From Caulobacter sp. (GTDB lineage: Bacteria; Pseudomonadota; Alphaproteobacteria; Caulobacterales; Caulobacteraceae), in contig JAMFTA010000050.1 of NCBI GenBank assembly GCA_026225565.1, positions 1 to 61,973 of the forward strand: DNA of 61,973 nt, written 5' to 3'. The notes below the pieces were generated by a model, which saw only the letters and a list, made by a program, of their open reading frames with translations, was not told the origin of the DNA and did no database searches. This document shows positions 9,380-17,682 of this stretch, piece after piece. A program made the position numbers and the translations under genes. Each line of letters starts with the position of its first letter. The first letter of the stretch is position 1.

Positions 9380-10987
9380 ATGCCCGCCGCCCCCACCTAC
9401 CCTAGAGCCCTCGACAACGCCCCCATCCGCCGGGCGCTGATCTCGGTTTCCGACAAGACCGGCCTGGTCGACACGGCCAGGGCCCTGCATGAGCTGGGGG
9501 TCGAGTTGATCTCCACCGGCGGCACCCGCGCCGCCATCGCCGCCGCCGGCGTGCCTGTCAAGGATGTCTCCGAGCTGACCGGCTTTCCCGAGATGATGGA
9601 CGGGCGGGTGAAGACCCTGCACCCCATCGTCCACGGCGGGCTCCTGGGCGTCCGCGACGCGCCGGAACACGCGGCGGCCATGGTCGAGCACGGCATCGGC
9701 GGCATCGACCTCCTCTACGTCAATCTCTACCCGTTCGAGGCGACGGTCGCCGCCGGCGCCGACTACGACACCGCCATCGAGAACATCGACATCGGCGGCC
9801 CGGCGATGATCCGCTCGGCGGCCAAGAACCACGCCTATGTCTGCGTCGCCACGGCCCCCGAAGACGTGGCCGAGGTGGTCGCCGCCCTGAAGGTCGAGGG
9901 AACCACCCCCTTGGCCCTGCGCAAATCCCTGGCCGCCCGCGCCTACGCCCGCACCGCCGCCTATGACGCGGCCATCGCCGCCTGGTTCGTCAAGATGTTG
10001 GGTGACGAGACCCCAGCCAGAAAGACCATCTCGGGCGCGCTCGTTCAGGCCATGCGCTATGGCGAGAACCCCCACCAGAAGGGCGCCTTCTATCGCACCG
10101 GCGAAGCGCGCCCCGGCGTCGCCACCGCCCGGGTGATCCAGGGCAAGGCGCTTGGCTACAACAACGTCGCCGACGCCGACGCGGCGTTCGAGCTGGCGGC
10201 GGAGTTTCAGGAACAGCCGGCCGTCGCCATCATCAAGCACGCCAACCCCTGCGGCGTCGCCGTGGGGGAAAGCCTGGAGCTGGCCTATCGCCGGGCGCTG
10301 CAGTGCGACCCGGTCTCGGCCTTTGGCGGGGTGATCGCGGTGAACCGGCCGCTGGACGCCGCCGCCGCCCGCGCCATGGTGGAGATCTTCACCGAGGTGG
10401 TGATAGCGCCGGGCGCCGATGAGGAGGCCATCGCCATCTTCGCCGCCAAGAAGAACCTGCGGCTCCTGCTCACCGACGCCCTGCCCGATCCGCAAGCGCC
10501 GGGCGAGGTGTTCCGCTCGGTGGCCGGCGGCTTTCTGGTGCAGGGGCGCGACACCTCCCGCATCACCGCCGCCGACCTGAAGATCGTCACCCAGCGCGAA
10601 CCCAGTTTCGATGAGGTGAAGGACATGCTGTTCGCCTTCACCATCGCCAAGCACGTCAAATCCAACGCCATCGTCTACGCCAAGGACGGTCAGACGGCGG
10701 GCATCGGCGCCGGCCAGATGAATCGCCGCGACTCAGCCCGCATCGCCGCCATCCGCGCCCGCGAGGCGGCGGAGATGGCGGGCCTCCCCCAATCCCTGGC
10801 CGTGGGCTCGGCCTGCGCGTCGGAAGCCTTCTTCCCCTTCGCCGACGGCTTGATCGAGGCGGTGGAGGCGGGGGCCACGGCGGTGATCCAGCCCGGCGGC
10901 TCGATCCGCGACGCCGAGGTGATCGCCGCCGCCGACGCCCGCGGCGTCGCCATGGCCTTCACCGGCGTCAGGGTCTTTCGCCACTAG
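9380..10987 (+). CDS. purH: bifunctional AICAR transformylase/IMP cyclohydrolase PurH
   Basis: 535 residues, full length. The N-terminal MGS-like IMP cyclohydrolase domain ([40 protein letters not shown]) is followed by the AICAR formyltransferase domain ([54 protein letters not shown]). It catalyses the last two steps of de novo purine synthesis, AICAR to FAICAR to IMP. The start gives the usual N-terminal extension of about 16 residues before the conserved core. Confidence 0.97.
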   Translation: MPAAPTYPRALDNAPIRRALISVSDKTGLVDTARALHELGVELISTGGTRAAIAAAGVPVKDVSELTGFPEMMDGRVKTLHPIVHGGLLGVRDAPEHAAAMVEHGIGGIDLLYVNLYPFEATVAAGADYDTAIENIDIGGPAMIRSAAKNHAYVCVATAPEDVAEVVAALKVEGTTPLALRKSLAARAYARTAAYDAAIAAWFVKMLGDETPARKTISGALVQAMRYGENPHQKGAFYRTGEARPGVATARVIQGKALGYNNVADADAAFELAAEFQEQPAVAIIKHANPCGVAVGESLELAYRRALQCDPVSAFGGVIAVNRPLDAAAARAMVEIFTEVVIAPGADEEAIAIFAAKKNLRLLLTDALPDPQAPGEVFRSVAGGFLVQGRDTSRITAADLKIVTQREPSFDEVKDMLFAFTIAKHVKSNAIVYAKDGQTAGIGAGQMNRRDSARIAAIRAREAAEMAGLPQSLAVGSACASEAFFPFADGLIEAVEAGATAVIQPGGSIRDAEVIAAADARGVAMAFTGVRVFRH

Positions 10988-11011
10988 CCGGATGGGTTAG
11001 GGTGGGGGCAT

Positions 11012-11458
11012 GTGGTTCATCCCCGCCATCCCATCGGTGTCCCCCCGGTGAGCATTATGGTCGCCGGCGGCATGATCGTGCGGGCGGGGCGGGTCTTGCT
11101 GGGCCGCCGCGCCCCGCACCGCCGCATCCGTCCCGACACCTGGGACTTCATCGGCGGTCATGGAGAGCCGGGGGAGAGCCCGGCGCAGACGATGGCGCGC
11201 GAACTTTACGAGGAGGTCGGGGTCACGCCGGCCGTGTTTCGCCAGATCGCCATCATCGATTTCGGCCCCGAGGCGGGGGAGCCGGTCCACTACCACCTGT
11301 TCCGCGTCGATGGCTTCGAGGGCGAGCCCTGGCTGAAAGACCCCGAGCATGTGGCGCTCAATTGGTTCGCCCTGACCGAGGCGGCGGCCCTGCCCGATCT
11401 GGCCAGCAACCGCTATCGGGCGATCTTGAACGCCGAGGCTAAGGAGGCCGCCCCATGA
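11012..11458 (+). CDS. Nudix hydrolase
   Basis: 148 residues from the GTG at 11012, or 133 from the ATG at 11057, which has GGTGAG just upstream. The complete Nudix box GGHGEPGESPAQTMARELYE, continuing EVGV, fits GX5EX7REUXEEXGU and binds the divalent cations used to cleave nucleoside diphosphates linked to another moiety. Substrate unknown. Its stop overlaps the start of the following dehydrogenase (ATGA), indicating translational coupling. Confidence 0.85.
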   Translation: MVHPRHPIGVPPVSIMVAGGMIVRAGRVLLGRRAPHRRIRPDTWDFIGGHGEPGESPAQTMARELYEEVGVTPAVFRQIAIIDFGPEAGEPVHYHLFRVDGFEGEPWLKDPEHVALNWFALTEAAALPDLASNRYRAILNAEAKEAAP

Positions 11459-12399
11459 GCGATGACCCCAAACCCATCGTGCTGTTGGCGCCGGGTCTGG
11501 GCGGTTTGCGGCAGCTGTTCGAGAATAGCTACCGGTTGATCGAGCCGCCCGCCTCCGGCGTCGTCGTCGGCGAGGGCCGTGGCGCGCGCGCCTTCATCAC
11601 CGTGGGAAACCGGCCCATGGAGGCTGAGATCGCGGCCCTGCCCGACCTTGGCCTCGTGGCCGTGGTGGGATCCGGCTACGAAGCGATAGATGTGGCCGGC
11701 CTGCGGGCGCGTGGGGTGGAGGTCACCCATTCCCCCGGCGCCAACCATGAGGATGTGGCTGACCACGCGGTGGGTCTGTTGATCGCCGAGGTGCGCCAGC
11801 TGGTCGCCGGCGACCGGCGGGTGCGGGCGGGCGACTGGACCAAGGACCGGCACCCTGCCTCCACCCGCTCGATCCGCACCTTGAAGGTGGGGATCGTCGG
11901 CCTCGGCGCCATCGGCCTGGCGATCGCTGAGCGGCTGCGGCCGTTCGGATGCCCTATCGCCTGGTGGGGTCCCCATCCCAAGCCCGGCGCCGCCTATCCG
12001 CGCACGGACACCTTGTTGAAACTGGCCGAAGAGAGCGATGTCCTGATGCTCGCCCATCGGGCCGACGACAGCAACAGGGGGCTGATCGACGCCGAGGTGA
12101 TCGCGGCCCTCGGCCCGCGCGGGGTTCTGGTCAACATCGCCCGCGGCTCGGCGGTGGACGAGGACGCCCTGATCGCCGCCTTGCGGAATGGGCGCCTGGG
12201 CGGCGCGACCCTGGATGTCTTCCAGGATGAGCCGACCCCGGCCGAGCGTTGGCGGGACGTGCCCAATGTGGTCTTGACCCCACATACGGCGGGAGGCGCC
12301 GAGGCCAGCCTCGCGGCCATGACCCGCATGGTGGCCGAGAACCTGCGCCGCTTCTTCGCCGGCGAGCCCTTGGCCAATCCCGTCCCGCCCGCAGCCTGA
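11455..12399 (+). CDS. D-isomer-specific 2-hydroxyacid dehydrogenase
   Basis: 314 residues. The NAD(P)-binding motif is VGIVGLGAIGLAIAERL; the catalytic triad is visible as Arg in NIARGSAVDEDAL, Glu in DVFQDEP, and His in LTPHTAGG. The family reduces 2-oxoacids such as glyoxylate or hydroxypyruvate to D-2-hydroxyacids. The fold spans the full length with no truncation. It overlaps the Nudix gene by four bases. The specific substrate cannot be called; a glyoxylate/hydroxypyruvate reductase role is plausible but is an inference. Confidence 0.88.
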   Translation: MSDDPKPIVLLAPGLGGLRQLFENSYRLIEPPASGVVVGEGRGARAFITVGNRPMEAEIAALPDLGLVAVVGSGYEAIDVAGLRARGVEVTHSPGANHEDVADHAVGLLIAEVRQLVAGDRRVRAGDWTKDRHPASTRSIRTLKVGIVGLGAIGLAIAERLRPFGCPIAWWGPHPKPGAAYPRTDTLLKLAEESDVLMLAHRADDSNRGLIDAEVIAALGPRGVLVNIARGSAVDEDALIAALRNGRLGGATLDVFQDEPTPAERWRDVPNVVLTPHTAGGAEASLAAMTRMVAENLRRFFAGEPLANPVPPAA

Positions 12400-12411
12400 T
12401 CGCAAACGAAA

Positions 12412-12436
12412 GGAGCCTGGCGCGCGGCCAGGCTCC
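12412..12436 (-). terminator. stem-loop between convergent genes
   Basis: A perfect 9-bp inverted repeat, GGAGCCTGG (12412-12420) and CCAGGCTCC (12428-12436), with a 7-base loop. Read on the minus strand it is followed by TTTCGTTTGCG, giving a modest U-rich tail, so it best fits a terminator for the small gene ending at 12465. It may also stop plus-strand transcription from the dehydrogenase that ends at 12399. Confidence 0.65.
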
Positions 12437-12464
12437 CGTCGTCAAATCGTCCGTTGGCGAGCGA

Positions 12465-12764
12465 TTAGTTATGCGTCGCGGTGGGGGCGGTCGCAGCGGC
12501 GTCCGCCGGGGTCTTCGATGTCGCCTCGTGGGTCTTCTTCTTGTGGACCTTTTCCACCGTCTTGCCCGAGGCGTCGGTTTTGGCGGTGTCCTTCACCGTC
12601 GTCTTGTCGGTGGAGGAGGCGGTGGACGCGCCTTCCGGAGAGGTCGCCTTGGCCGCCTTGGTGACGGTGGTGGTCGAGCTCGTGGTGGAGGCTTGGGCCA
12701 AGGCCAGGGCGGGGGCGCAAGCCAGAGCGGTGGAAACGGCGAGACCGAGAAGAATGCGAGACAT
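12465..12764 (-). CDS. small secreted protein, Thr/Ala/Lys-rich
   Basis: 99 residues with a clear Sec signal peptide (MSRILLGLAVSTALACAPAL, cleavage probably after ALA-QA). The mature part is a low-complexity Thr/Ser/Ala/Lys sequence with a basic patch VHKKKTHE and no known domain. The start is supported by AGGGAG about 8 bases upstream. It is probably a disordered periplasmic protein; function unknown. Confidence 0.6.
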   Translation of the reverse strand: MSRILLGLAVSTALACAPALALAQASTTSSTTTVTKAAKATSPEGASTASSTDKTTVKDTAKTDASGKTVEKVHKKKTHEATSKTPADAAATAPTATHN

Positions 12765-13212
12765 GATAGCTCCCTATTATGCGCGCTCGATGGGTTTGTG
12801 GGTCGAGCCGCATCGCCAATTCACTCCCACCGGGTGGCGAAAAGGGGAGCGAAGCTGCGGCGGAAAAGGGTCGAATGGCATACAACGATGTAAATATACC
12901 GGCAGATGAAGGTTTATGCCGAGCTATTTGGCGATGTTATGAATATAGTCTGAACATATACCTGAGGTATTTTGAGTAGATGCAATTTTTATAAAAAATA
13001 AGTTTAAGGCTAAGCTTTCCAGGCGCCATAAACGTTGCTGCAGTTGGCAATTTCGTAGACGCTGAGTCAGCGACATTTCCTCTCCGCCTATAGGGAGCGA
13101 GGCCGGCCCCGAGGCGGCGAAGGGCGCCCCTGCGCCCCTGCCGACCCGAACGGATGCTCCCCCTGGATCGTCGATCCAGGGGATAGAACTTTGAAGTTGC
13201 GGTCGTGGAAGG
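12765..13212. other. intergenic region with an AT-rich core and a palindrome
   Basis: About 450 bases without a convincing gene. It contains the promoter of the small secreted protein. The central part (about 12880-13020) is strikingly AT-rich. A perfect 13-base palindrome ATACCTGAGGTAT lies at 12958-12970 and could be an operator; no cognate regulator is encoded next to it. The right-hand part is GC-rich again and ends in the stem-loop at 13160. Confidence 0.45.
13160..13182 (-). terminator. stem-loop downstream of mlaC
   Basis: A perfect 10-bp stem, CCCCTGGATC (13160-13169) with GATCCAGGGG (13173-13182) and a 3-base loop, located 30 bases beyond the mlaC stop. No T-run follows on the minus strand, so it is a terminator or RNA-stabilising hairpin rather than a textbook intrinsic terminator. 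Confidence 0.5.
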
Positions 13213-13860
13213 CTAGCCGCGGCCGCTGCTGGCGCCGGCGCCATTGCGCAGTTGGCCGATCAAGAGGTTGATGTCGCCGCCGTGGTTGTCGAGGGTGGAG
13301 ACGAAGTCCTGCTGCTCGGTGATAGCCAGCCAGATGCCGGCCACCTGCACGTCCACGGCGCGATAGCGGCCGTCCGACCCGCGGATCACCCGCCAGTTCA
13401 CTTGCGCGGGCTGGGCGGCGCCAACGATCTCGGTGGTCACCACCACGTCGCCGGGCTGGCGCACGGTGGAGCCGACGACGCGCAGGGTCTGGCCCTTGTA
13501 TTCGTTCAGCCGTGACTCATAGACGTTCTCCGCATAGGCTTTGAAGGCTACGGAGAAGTCGGCGTACTGGGCCGGCGTCACGATCCGGCGGTAACGGCCG
13601 AGCACGAAGCTGGTGATGCGCGGCACATCGGCCACCTGATTGATGATCTGGCGGAAGCTCTGCTTCTTGGCCTCGACCCCGATGCTCGGGTTGGAAAGGA
13701 TCTCCAGCACCCGGTTGGCCTGGCTTTGCACAAAGGCTTCCGCTTCCGGATCCCCATGGGCGCGAGAGGCTTGCGCCAGGGCGACGCCAGGAACTGCGAA
13801 GAGGGCGGCGGCCAGGAGGGCGGCGGCGACGGCGGCGAGGAGGGGCAAGCGGGTGGTCAT
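13213..13860 (-). CDS. mlaC: MlaC/Ttg2D phospholipid-binding periplasmic protein
   Basis: 215 residues from the ATG at 13860, which has AAGGA seven bases upstream; an ATG at 13887 overlapping the mlaA stop would add nine residues. A signal peptide ends near ALA-QA. The mature protein matches the MlaC family: SFRQIINQVADVPRITSFVLGRY, YADFSVAFKAYAENVYESRL, and GIWLAITEQQDFVSTL. MlaC ferries phospholipids between MlaA at the outer membrane and the MlaFEDB transporter, none of which is encoded in this window. It forms an operon with mlaA. Confidence 0.88.
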   Translation of the reverse strand: MTTRLPLLAAVAAALLAAALFAVPGVALAQASRAHGDPEAEAFVQSQANRVLEILSNPSIGVEAKKQSFRQIINQVADVPRITSFVLGRYRRIVTPAQYADFSVAFKAYAENVYESRLNEYKGQTLRVVGSTVRQPGDVVVTTEIVGAAQPAQVNWRVIRGSDGRYRAVDVQVAGIWLAITEQQDFVSTLDNHGGDINLLIGQLRNGAGASSGRG

Positions 13861-13883
13861 CGGTCGATCCTTGGAGAAGGCGG

Positions 13884-14741
13884 TCATTGGGGCTGCGGCG
13901 CGGACGGGGGCGTAGCCTCAGGCACAGATTGCGGCGCAGCCGGCTCCGGGCCGAAGTCCGGCAGGGAGGTCACGTCGAGCTTGCCGCCATTGGCGCGCGA
14001 TTGTGCATTCTGCAGATAGGCCGAGCGCAGGGTGGCGTAGGGGTCGGTGGCGGTCTTTTGCACATAGAGCAGCACCGGGTCGGCCGCCACGCGGGCGTCC
14101 ACCCCGCCCAACACCGTGCGGGCGGTGAAGAAGTAGGTGTCGTCGCGGAAGCGCAGCCAGTCGATCGGATCCAGGAAGATGTCGACGATCTTGCCGGCGC
14201 CGTCGCGCACCGAGGAGGGGCCGAACACCGGCAGGAAGAGGTAGGGGCCCTGGCCGACGCCGTAGCGCCCAAGCGTCTGGCCGAAATTGGTGGCGTGTTC
14301 GGGCAGGCCCGCGCCGCTCGCCACATCGAACACGCCGGCCAGGCCGACGGTGGAGTTGACGGCGAAGCGGCCCAAGGTGCCGGCGGCGCGCTCGGGCTTC
14401 AGCTGCAGCACCTGATTGACGAAGATCACCGGCTGATTGAGATTGGTGACGAGGTTGTGCAGGCCCTCGCGCCCCGGTCGCGGCGTCACGCGCTTGTAGA
14501 AGATGGAGACTGGGCGGATCGCCACCTTATCCAGCGCTCCGCCGACCAGGAACATGCCCCGGTTCAGCTTCTCCCAGGGATCGGCCCGGGCGGCCGACAG
14601 GTCGCTCTCAGCGGTTTGAGCGGCGGGCGCATTGGGCAAGGGGGCGGCGGGAGCTTGCGCTTGCGCGGTCGCGGCGAAGCCGAACGCGATCAGGCTCGTC
14701 AACGCCAGGGTGGATCGCAGCAAAGGCTTCTCCTCGTACAT
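13884..14741 (-). CDS. mlaA: MlaA/VacJ family lipid-asymmetry protein
   Basis: 285 residues from the ATG at 14741. An N-terminal signal peptide (ALTSLIAFGFAATAQAQA) lacks a lipobox cysteine, unlike E. coli MlaA, so it is probably a soluble or peripherally bound form. The family core is clear: DPWEKLNRGMF, KRVTPRPGREGLHNLVTNL, RFAVNSTVGLAGVFDVA, GPYLFLPVFGPSSVRDG. MlaA extracts mislocalised phospholipids from the outer leaflet of the outer membrane. The tail beyond about residue 260 is Pro-rich and disordered. The stop overlaps the alternative mlaC start. Confidence 0.9.
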   Translation of the reverse strand: MYEEKPLLRSTLALTSLIAFGFAATAQAQAPAAPLPNAPAAQTAESDLSAARADPWEKLNRGMFLVGGALDKVAIRPVSIFYKRVTPRPGREGLHNLVTNLNQPVIFVNQVLQLKPERAAGTLGRFAVNSTVGLAGVFDVASGAGLPEHATNFGQTLGRYGVGQGPYLFLPVFGPSSVRDGAGKIVDIFLDPIDWLRFRDDTYFFTARTVLGGVDARVAADPVLLYVQKTATDPYATLRSAYLQNAQSRANGGKLDVTSLPDFGPEPAAPQSVPEATPPSAPQPQ

Positions 14742-14867
14742 CGTTCCGCGAGCCTTGGGCCACGCGGCCAAGCTTCGGCGGCCCTAAACTGTGGAGCCGT
14801 AACGCGGTATTCAAGCGTTGGTCGCCCCGAACGCGCGGATTAATCGTCCAAGGCCTTTACAGGGGAC

Positions 14868-14883
14868 ATAAAGATATCCTTAT
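14868..14883 (+). promoter_or_regulatory. imperfect palindrome, candidate SahR-type operator
   Basis: ATAAAGATATCCTTAT reads as two 8-base half sites around a central GATATC with one mismatched pair. It stands out as AT-rich in a GC-rich context and ends eight bases before the start of the ArsR-methyltransferase regulator. I infer that this regulator binds here to control itself and the downstream methionine genes. Operators of broadly similar look have been described for SahR-type regulators; this one is not verified. Confidence 0.55.
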
Positions 14884-14891
14884 ATGATCCC

Positions 14892-15890
14892 ATGACGATG
14901 AGCGGATCAGTGATGGTGGGCGTGCTGAGGGCGGCCGGCGAGCCGACCCGTTTGCGGGTGCTGGCCCTGCTCGCCCACGAGGAATTGGCGGTGATGGAGC
15001 TCAGCCAGATCCTCGGCCAAAGCCAGCCCCGCGTCTCCCGCCATCTGAAGCTGCTCACCGAGGCCAGGCTGGTCGAGCGCTTTCCCGACGGGGCGTGGGT
15101 GTTTTATCGTTTGACCTCCGACCGGCTGGGCCGCGCCTTCGTCGATCAGGTGCTGGACCAGATCGCCCCCGACGACGCCGAGCTGAACAATGACCTGGAG
15201 CGGCTGGAGGCGGTGCGCCAGGGCCGTGAGCGCGACGCCGCCGCCTATTTCGCCCAGAACGCCCCCCGCTGGGACGAGATCCGCTCCCTCTACGTGGACG
15301 AGGCCGATGTCGAGGCCGCCATCCTGACCGCGGCGGAGGATCGGCGGTTCGCGCGACTGATCGATCTGGGCACGGGCGCCGGGCGGATGCTGACCCTGCT
15401 CGGTCCCTTGGCCGACAAGGCCATCGGTCTGGACCTCTCCCAACAGATGCTGAACATCGCCCGCCGCCAGGTGGCCGAGGCGGGGCTGAGCGGCTGCGAG
15501 CTGCGTCACGGCGACATCTTCGCCACTGGCTTGGCGGCAGGGTCCGGCGATCTGGTCATCATCCACCGGGTGCTGCACTATCTGAACGATCCGGGCGCGG
15601 CGCTGATCGAGGCCGCGCGCCTGGTGGCGCCTGGGGGGCAGCTGTTGATCGTCGACTTCGCCCACCACGACCTGGAGTTCCTGCGCCAGGCCCACCAGCA
15701 CCGGCGCCTGGGCTTCTCTGACGACGAGATCGCCCGCTGGCTGCAGACGGCGGGCGTCGACGCCCTCTCCACCACCGCCCTGCCGCCCACCTCCACCGAG
15801 GGGCTGACGGTGAAGATCTGGAGCGCGCGCAAGGCCGGGGGCGCGCCGGCCTTATCGCCTTCTGCCCTGGCGCAAAGGAGCGCCGCATGA
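14892..15890 (+). CDS. ArsR-family regulator fused to a SAM-dependent methyltransferase domain (SahR-like)
   Basis: 332 residues. Residues about 8-80 are an ArsR winged helix (GEPTRLRVLALLAHEELAV, LGQSQPRVSRHLKLL). Residues about 120-320 are a class I methyltransferase fold with the SAM/SAH site LIDLGTGAGRM (157-166) and LDLSQQML. In SahR-type regulators such a domain senses S-adenosylhomocysteine rather than catalysing methylation; I infer the same here because the gene heads a metF-metH operon. Its stop overlaps metF (ATGA). The start could also be at M3 or M8; the palindrome occupies the usual ribosome-binding region, so the transcript may be leaderless. Confidence 0.82.
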   Translation: MTMSGSVMVGVLRAAGEPTRLRVLALLAHEELAVMELSQILGQSQPRVSRHLKLLTEARLVERFPDGAWVFYRLTSDRLGRAFVDQVLDQIAPDDAELNNDLERLEAVRQGRERDAAAYFAQNAPRWDEIRSLYVDEADVEAAILTAAEDRRFARLIDLGTGAGRMLTLLGPLADKAIGLDLSQQMLNIARRQVAEAGLSGCELRHGDIFATGLAAGSGDLVIIHRVLHYLNDPGAALIEAARLVAPGGQLLIVDFAHHDLEFLRQAHQHRRLGFSDDEIARWLQTAGVDALSTTALPPTSTEGLTVKIWSARKAGGAPALSPSALAQRSAA

Positions 15891-16825
15891 CCGCCCATCC
15901 CCTCGCGACCATGCACGGCCGCGGATCGGCGCTTGGCCCCATCGCCCGGGCCGGCGAGCGCGGCCTGTCGCGGCTGAACGTCTCCTTCGAATTCTCGCCG
16001 CCCAAGACCCCGGAGAGCGAGGAATTGTTGTGGAAGGCCATCGACCGACTGGCCCCCTTGAACCCGTCCTTCGTCTCGGTCACCTATGGGGCGGGCGGCT
16101 CGACCCGCGAGCGCACCCACCGGACGGTGGCGCGCATCCTGAAGGAGACCAGCCTCAAGCCCGCAGCCCACCTGACCTGCGTCAACGCCACCCGCGCCGA
16201 GGTGGACGAGGTGATCCGCGACTATTGGGAGGTTGGCGTGCGCCACATCGTGGCCCTGCGCGGCGATCCCCCCGGCGCCCTCGGCGGCGCCTATCGGCCC
16301 CGCGCCGACGGCTACGCCAACGCCACTGAGCTGACGGCGGCTATTCTGGCCATCGCCCCGTTCGAGGTGAGCGTCGGCCTCTATCCCCAGGTGCACCCCG
16401 AAAGCCCCTCGGCTGAGCACGACATCGACGTTTTGAAGGCCAAGATCGACGCCGGCGCCACCCGCGCCATCACCCAGTTCTTCTTCGACACCGACGCCTT
16501 TTTGCGCTTCCACGACAAGGTGCGCAAAGCGGGTGTGACCATTCCGATCCTGCCCGGCGTCATGCCCGTCTCCAACTTCAAGGGCCTGCAGAAGATGGCC
16601 GGCCCCTGCGGGATTGAGCTGCCCGGCTGGCTGGAGACCCTGTTCGAGGGCCTGGACGGCGATCCCGAGACCCGCAAGCTGATCGCCAACTCCATAGCCA
16701 CCGAGACCTGCGCCCGGCTGGAGGAGGAGGGGTTTTCCGACTTTCACTTCTACACCCTGAACCGCGCCGATCTGGTCTACGCCAGTTGCCGGGTGCTGGG
16801 GGTGCGCGAGGAGGCGGCGCCATGA
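15887..16825 (+). CDS. metF: methylenetetrahydrofolate reductase
   Basis: 312 residues, normal MetF length. Family motifs: NVSFEFSPPKTPESEE, FVSVTYGAGGSTRERT, HLTCVNATRAEVDEV, HIVALRGDPPG, IDAGATRAITQFFFD, and ILPGVMPVSNF. This flavoprotein TIM barrel reduces 5,10-methylene-THF to 5-methyl-THF, the methyl donor for MetH further down the operon. It overlaps the regulator upstream (ATGA) and the metallo-beta-lactamase downstream (ATGA), so translation is probably coupled along the operon. Confidence 0.96.
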   Translation: MTAHPLATMHGRGSALGPIARAGERGLSRLNVSFEFSPPKTPESEELLWKAIDRLAPLNPSFVSVTYGAGGSTRERTHRTVARILKETSLKPAAHLTCVNATRAEVDEVIRDYWEVGVRHIVALRGDPPGALGGAYRPRADGYANATELTAAILAIAPFEVSVGLYPQVHPESPSAEHDIDVLKAKIDAGATRAITQFFFDTDAFLRFHDKVRKAGVTIPILPGVMPVSNFKGLQKMAGPCGIELPGWLETLFEGLDGDPETRKLIANSIATETCARLEEEGFSDFHFYTLNRADLVYASCRVLGVREEAAP

Positions 16826-17682
16826 GGCTCAAATCCGCCATCGCCGCGTTGGCGTTTGGGCTCTTGGCGCTGGCCGCTCCGGCCCTTGCCGACAATCCCG
16901 CCAACTGGTCCCAGCCGGCCGCCCCCTTCCGGGTGATCGACAACGTCTATTACGTCGGCTCCGCCGGCCTCTCCGCCTGGGTGATCAAAACGCCCAAGGG
17001 CTTGATCCTTTTGGACGTGGGCACGCCGGCCAATGCGCCGATGGTGGAAAAGAGCATAGAGGCCCTGGGCTTTCACCTCAGCGACGTGAAGATACTGCTC
17101 AACAGCCACGCCCACTTCGATCACGCCGGCGGCTTCGCCAAGCTGAAGGCGGATACGGGCGCCAAGCTTGAAGCCAGCGCCGGCGACCGCGACGCCCTGG
17201 AAAAGGGCGTCTATCCGGGCGCCGAGACGCGCCACGACTTCGACTTTCCCCCCGTAACGGTCGATCAAGTGCTGAAGGATGGCGACACCGTCAGCCTCGG
17301 CGGTGTTACGCTGACGGCGCGCGTCACCCCGGGCCATACCGCCGGCGCCACCACCTACCTCTTGCCGGTGCGCGAGGGCGGCGTTCCCCATACGGTGGTG
17401 TTCTTCTCCAGCGCCTCGGTCGGCTTCAACCGGCTTGCGCCCAAGCCCCAATATCCTGGCATCGTCGCCGACTACCGCAAGAGTTTCGTCCTCTGGAAAA
17501 GCATCGACGCGGACGTCTTCCTGGCCCCTCATGCAGAGATGTTCGACCTGGCCGCCAAGCGCGCGACCAGGGGCCCCGGCAAGCCCAACCCCTTCATCAG
17601 GCCGGGCGAGCTTCAGGCCGCCGCCGCCGAGTTCGAGGCCGCCTTCAACAGGGCCCTCGCCAAGCAGGACGCCGCCAAATGA
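16822..17682 (+). CDS. subclass B3 metallo-beta-lactamase
   Basis: 286 residues with a Sec signal peptide (to about ALA-DN). The zinc ligands are all present in B3 arrangement: HAHFDH at residues 96-101, His in TPGHTAGATTYL, and His in APHAEMFDL, with no B1-type cysteine ligand. B3 enzymes hydrolyse beta-lactams in the periplasm; some relatives have other roles. The start overlaps the metF stop, and its stop overlaps the metH homocysteine-domain start. Caulobacter crescentus is known to carry a chromosomal B3 enzyme (CAU-1/Mbl1B). Location inside a methionine operon makes the physiological role uncertain. Confidence 0.88.
   Translation: MRLKSAIAALAFGLLALAAPALADNPANWSQPAAPFRVIDNVYYVGSAGLSAWVIKTPKGLILLDVGTPANAPMVEKSIEALGFHLSDVKILLNSHAHFDHAGGFAKLKADTGAKLEASAGDRDALEKGVYPGAETRHDFDFPPVTVDQVLKDGDTVSLGGVTLTARVTPGHTAGATTYLLPVREGGVPHTVVFFSSASVGFNRLAPKPQYPGIVADYRKSFVLWKSIDADVFLAPHAEMFDLAAKRATRGPGKPNPFIRPGELQAAAAEFEAAFNRALAKQDAAK

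Noticed and set aside
9130-13244. Similar AT-rich words near 9150 and 12930 (both give IHNIAK in antisense frames)
   Set aside because: The similarity covers only a few bases and is not continued by the flanks, so it is probably chance in AT-rich DNA.
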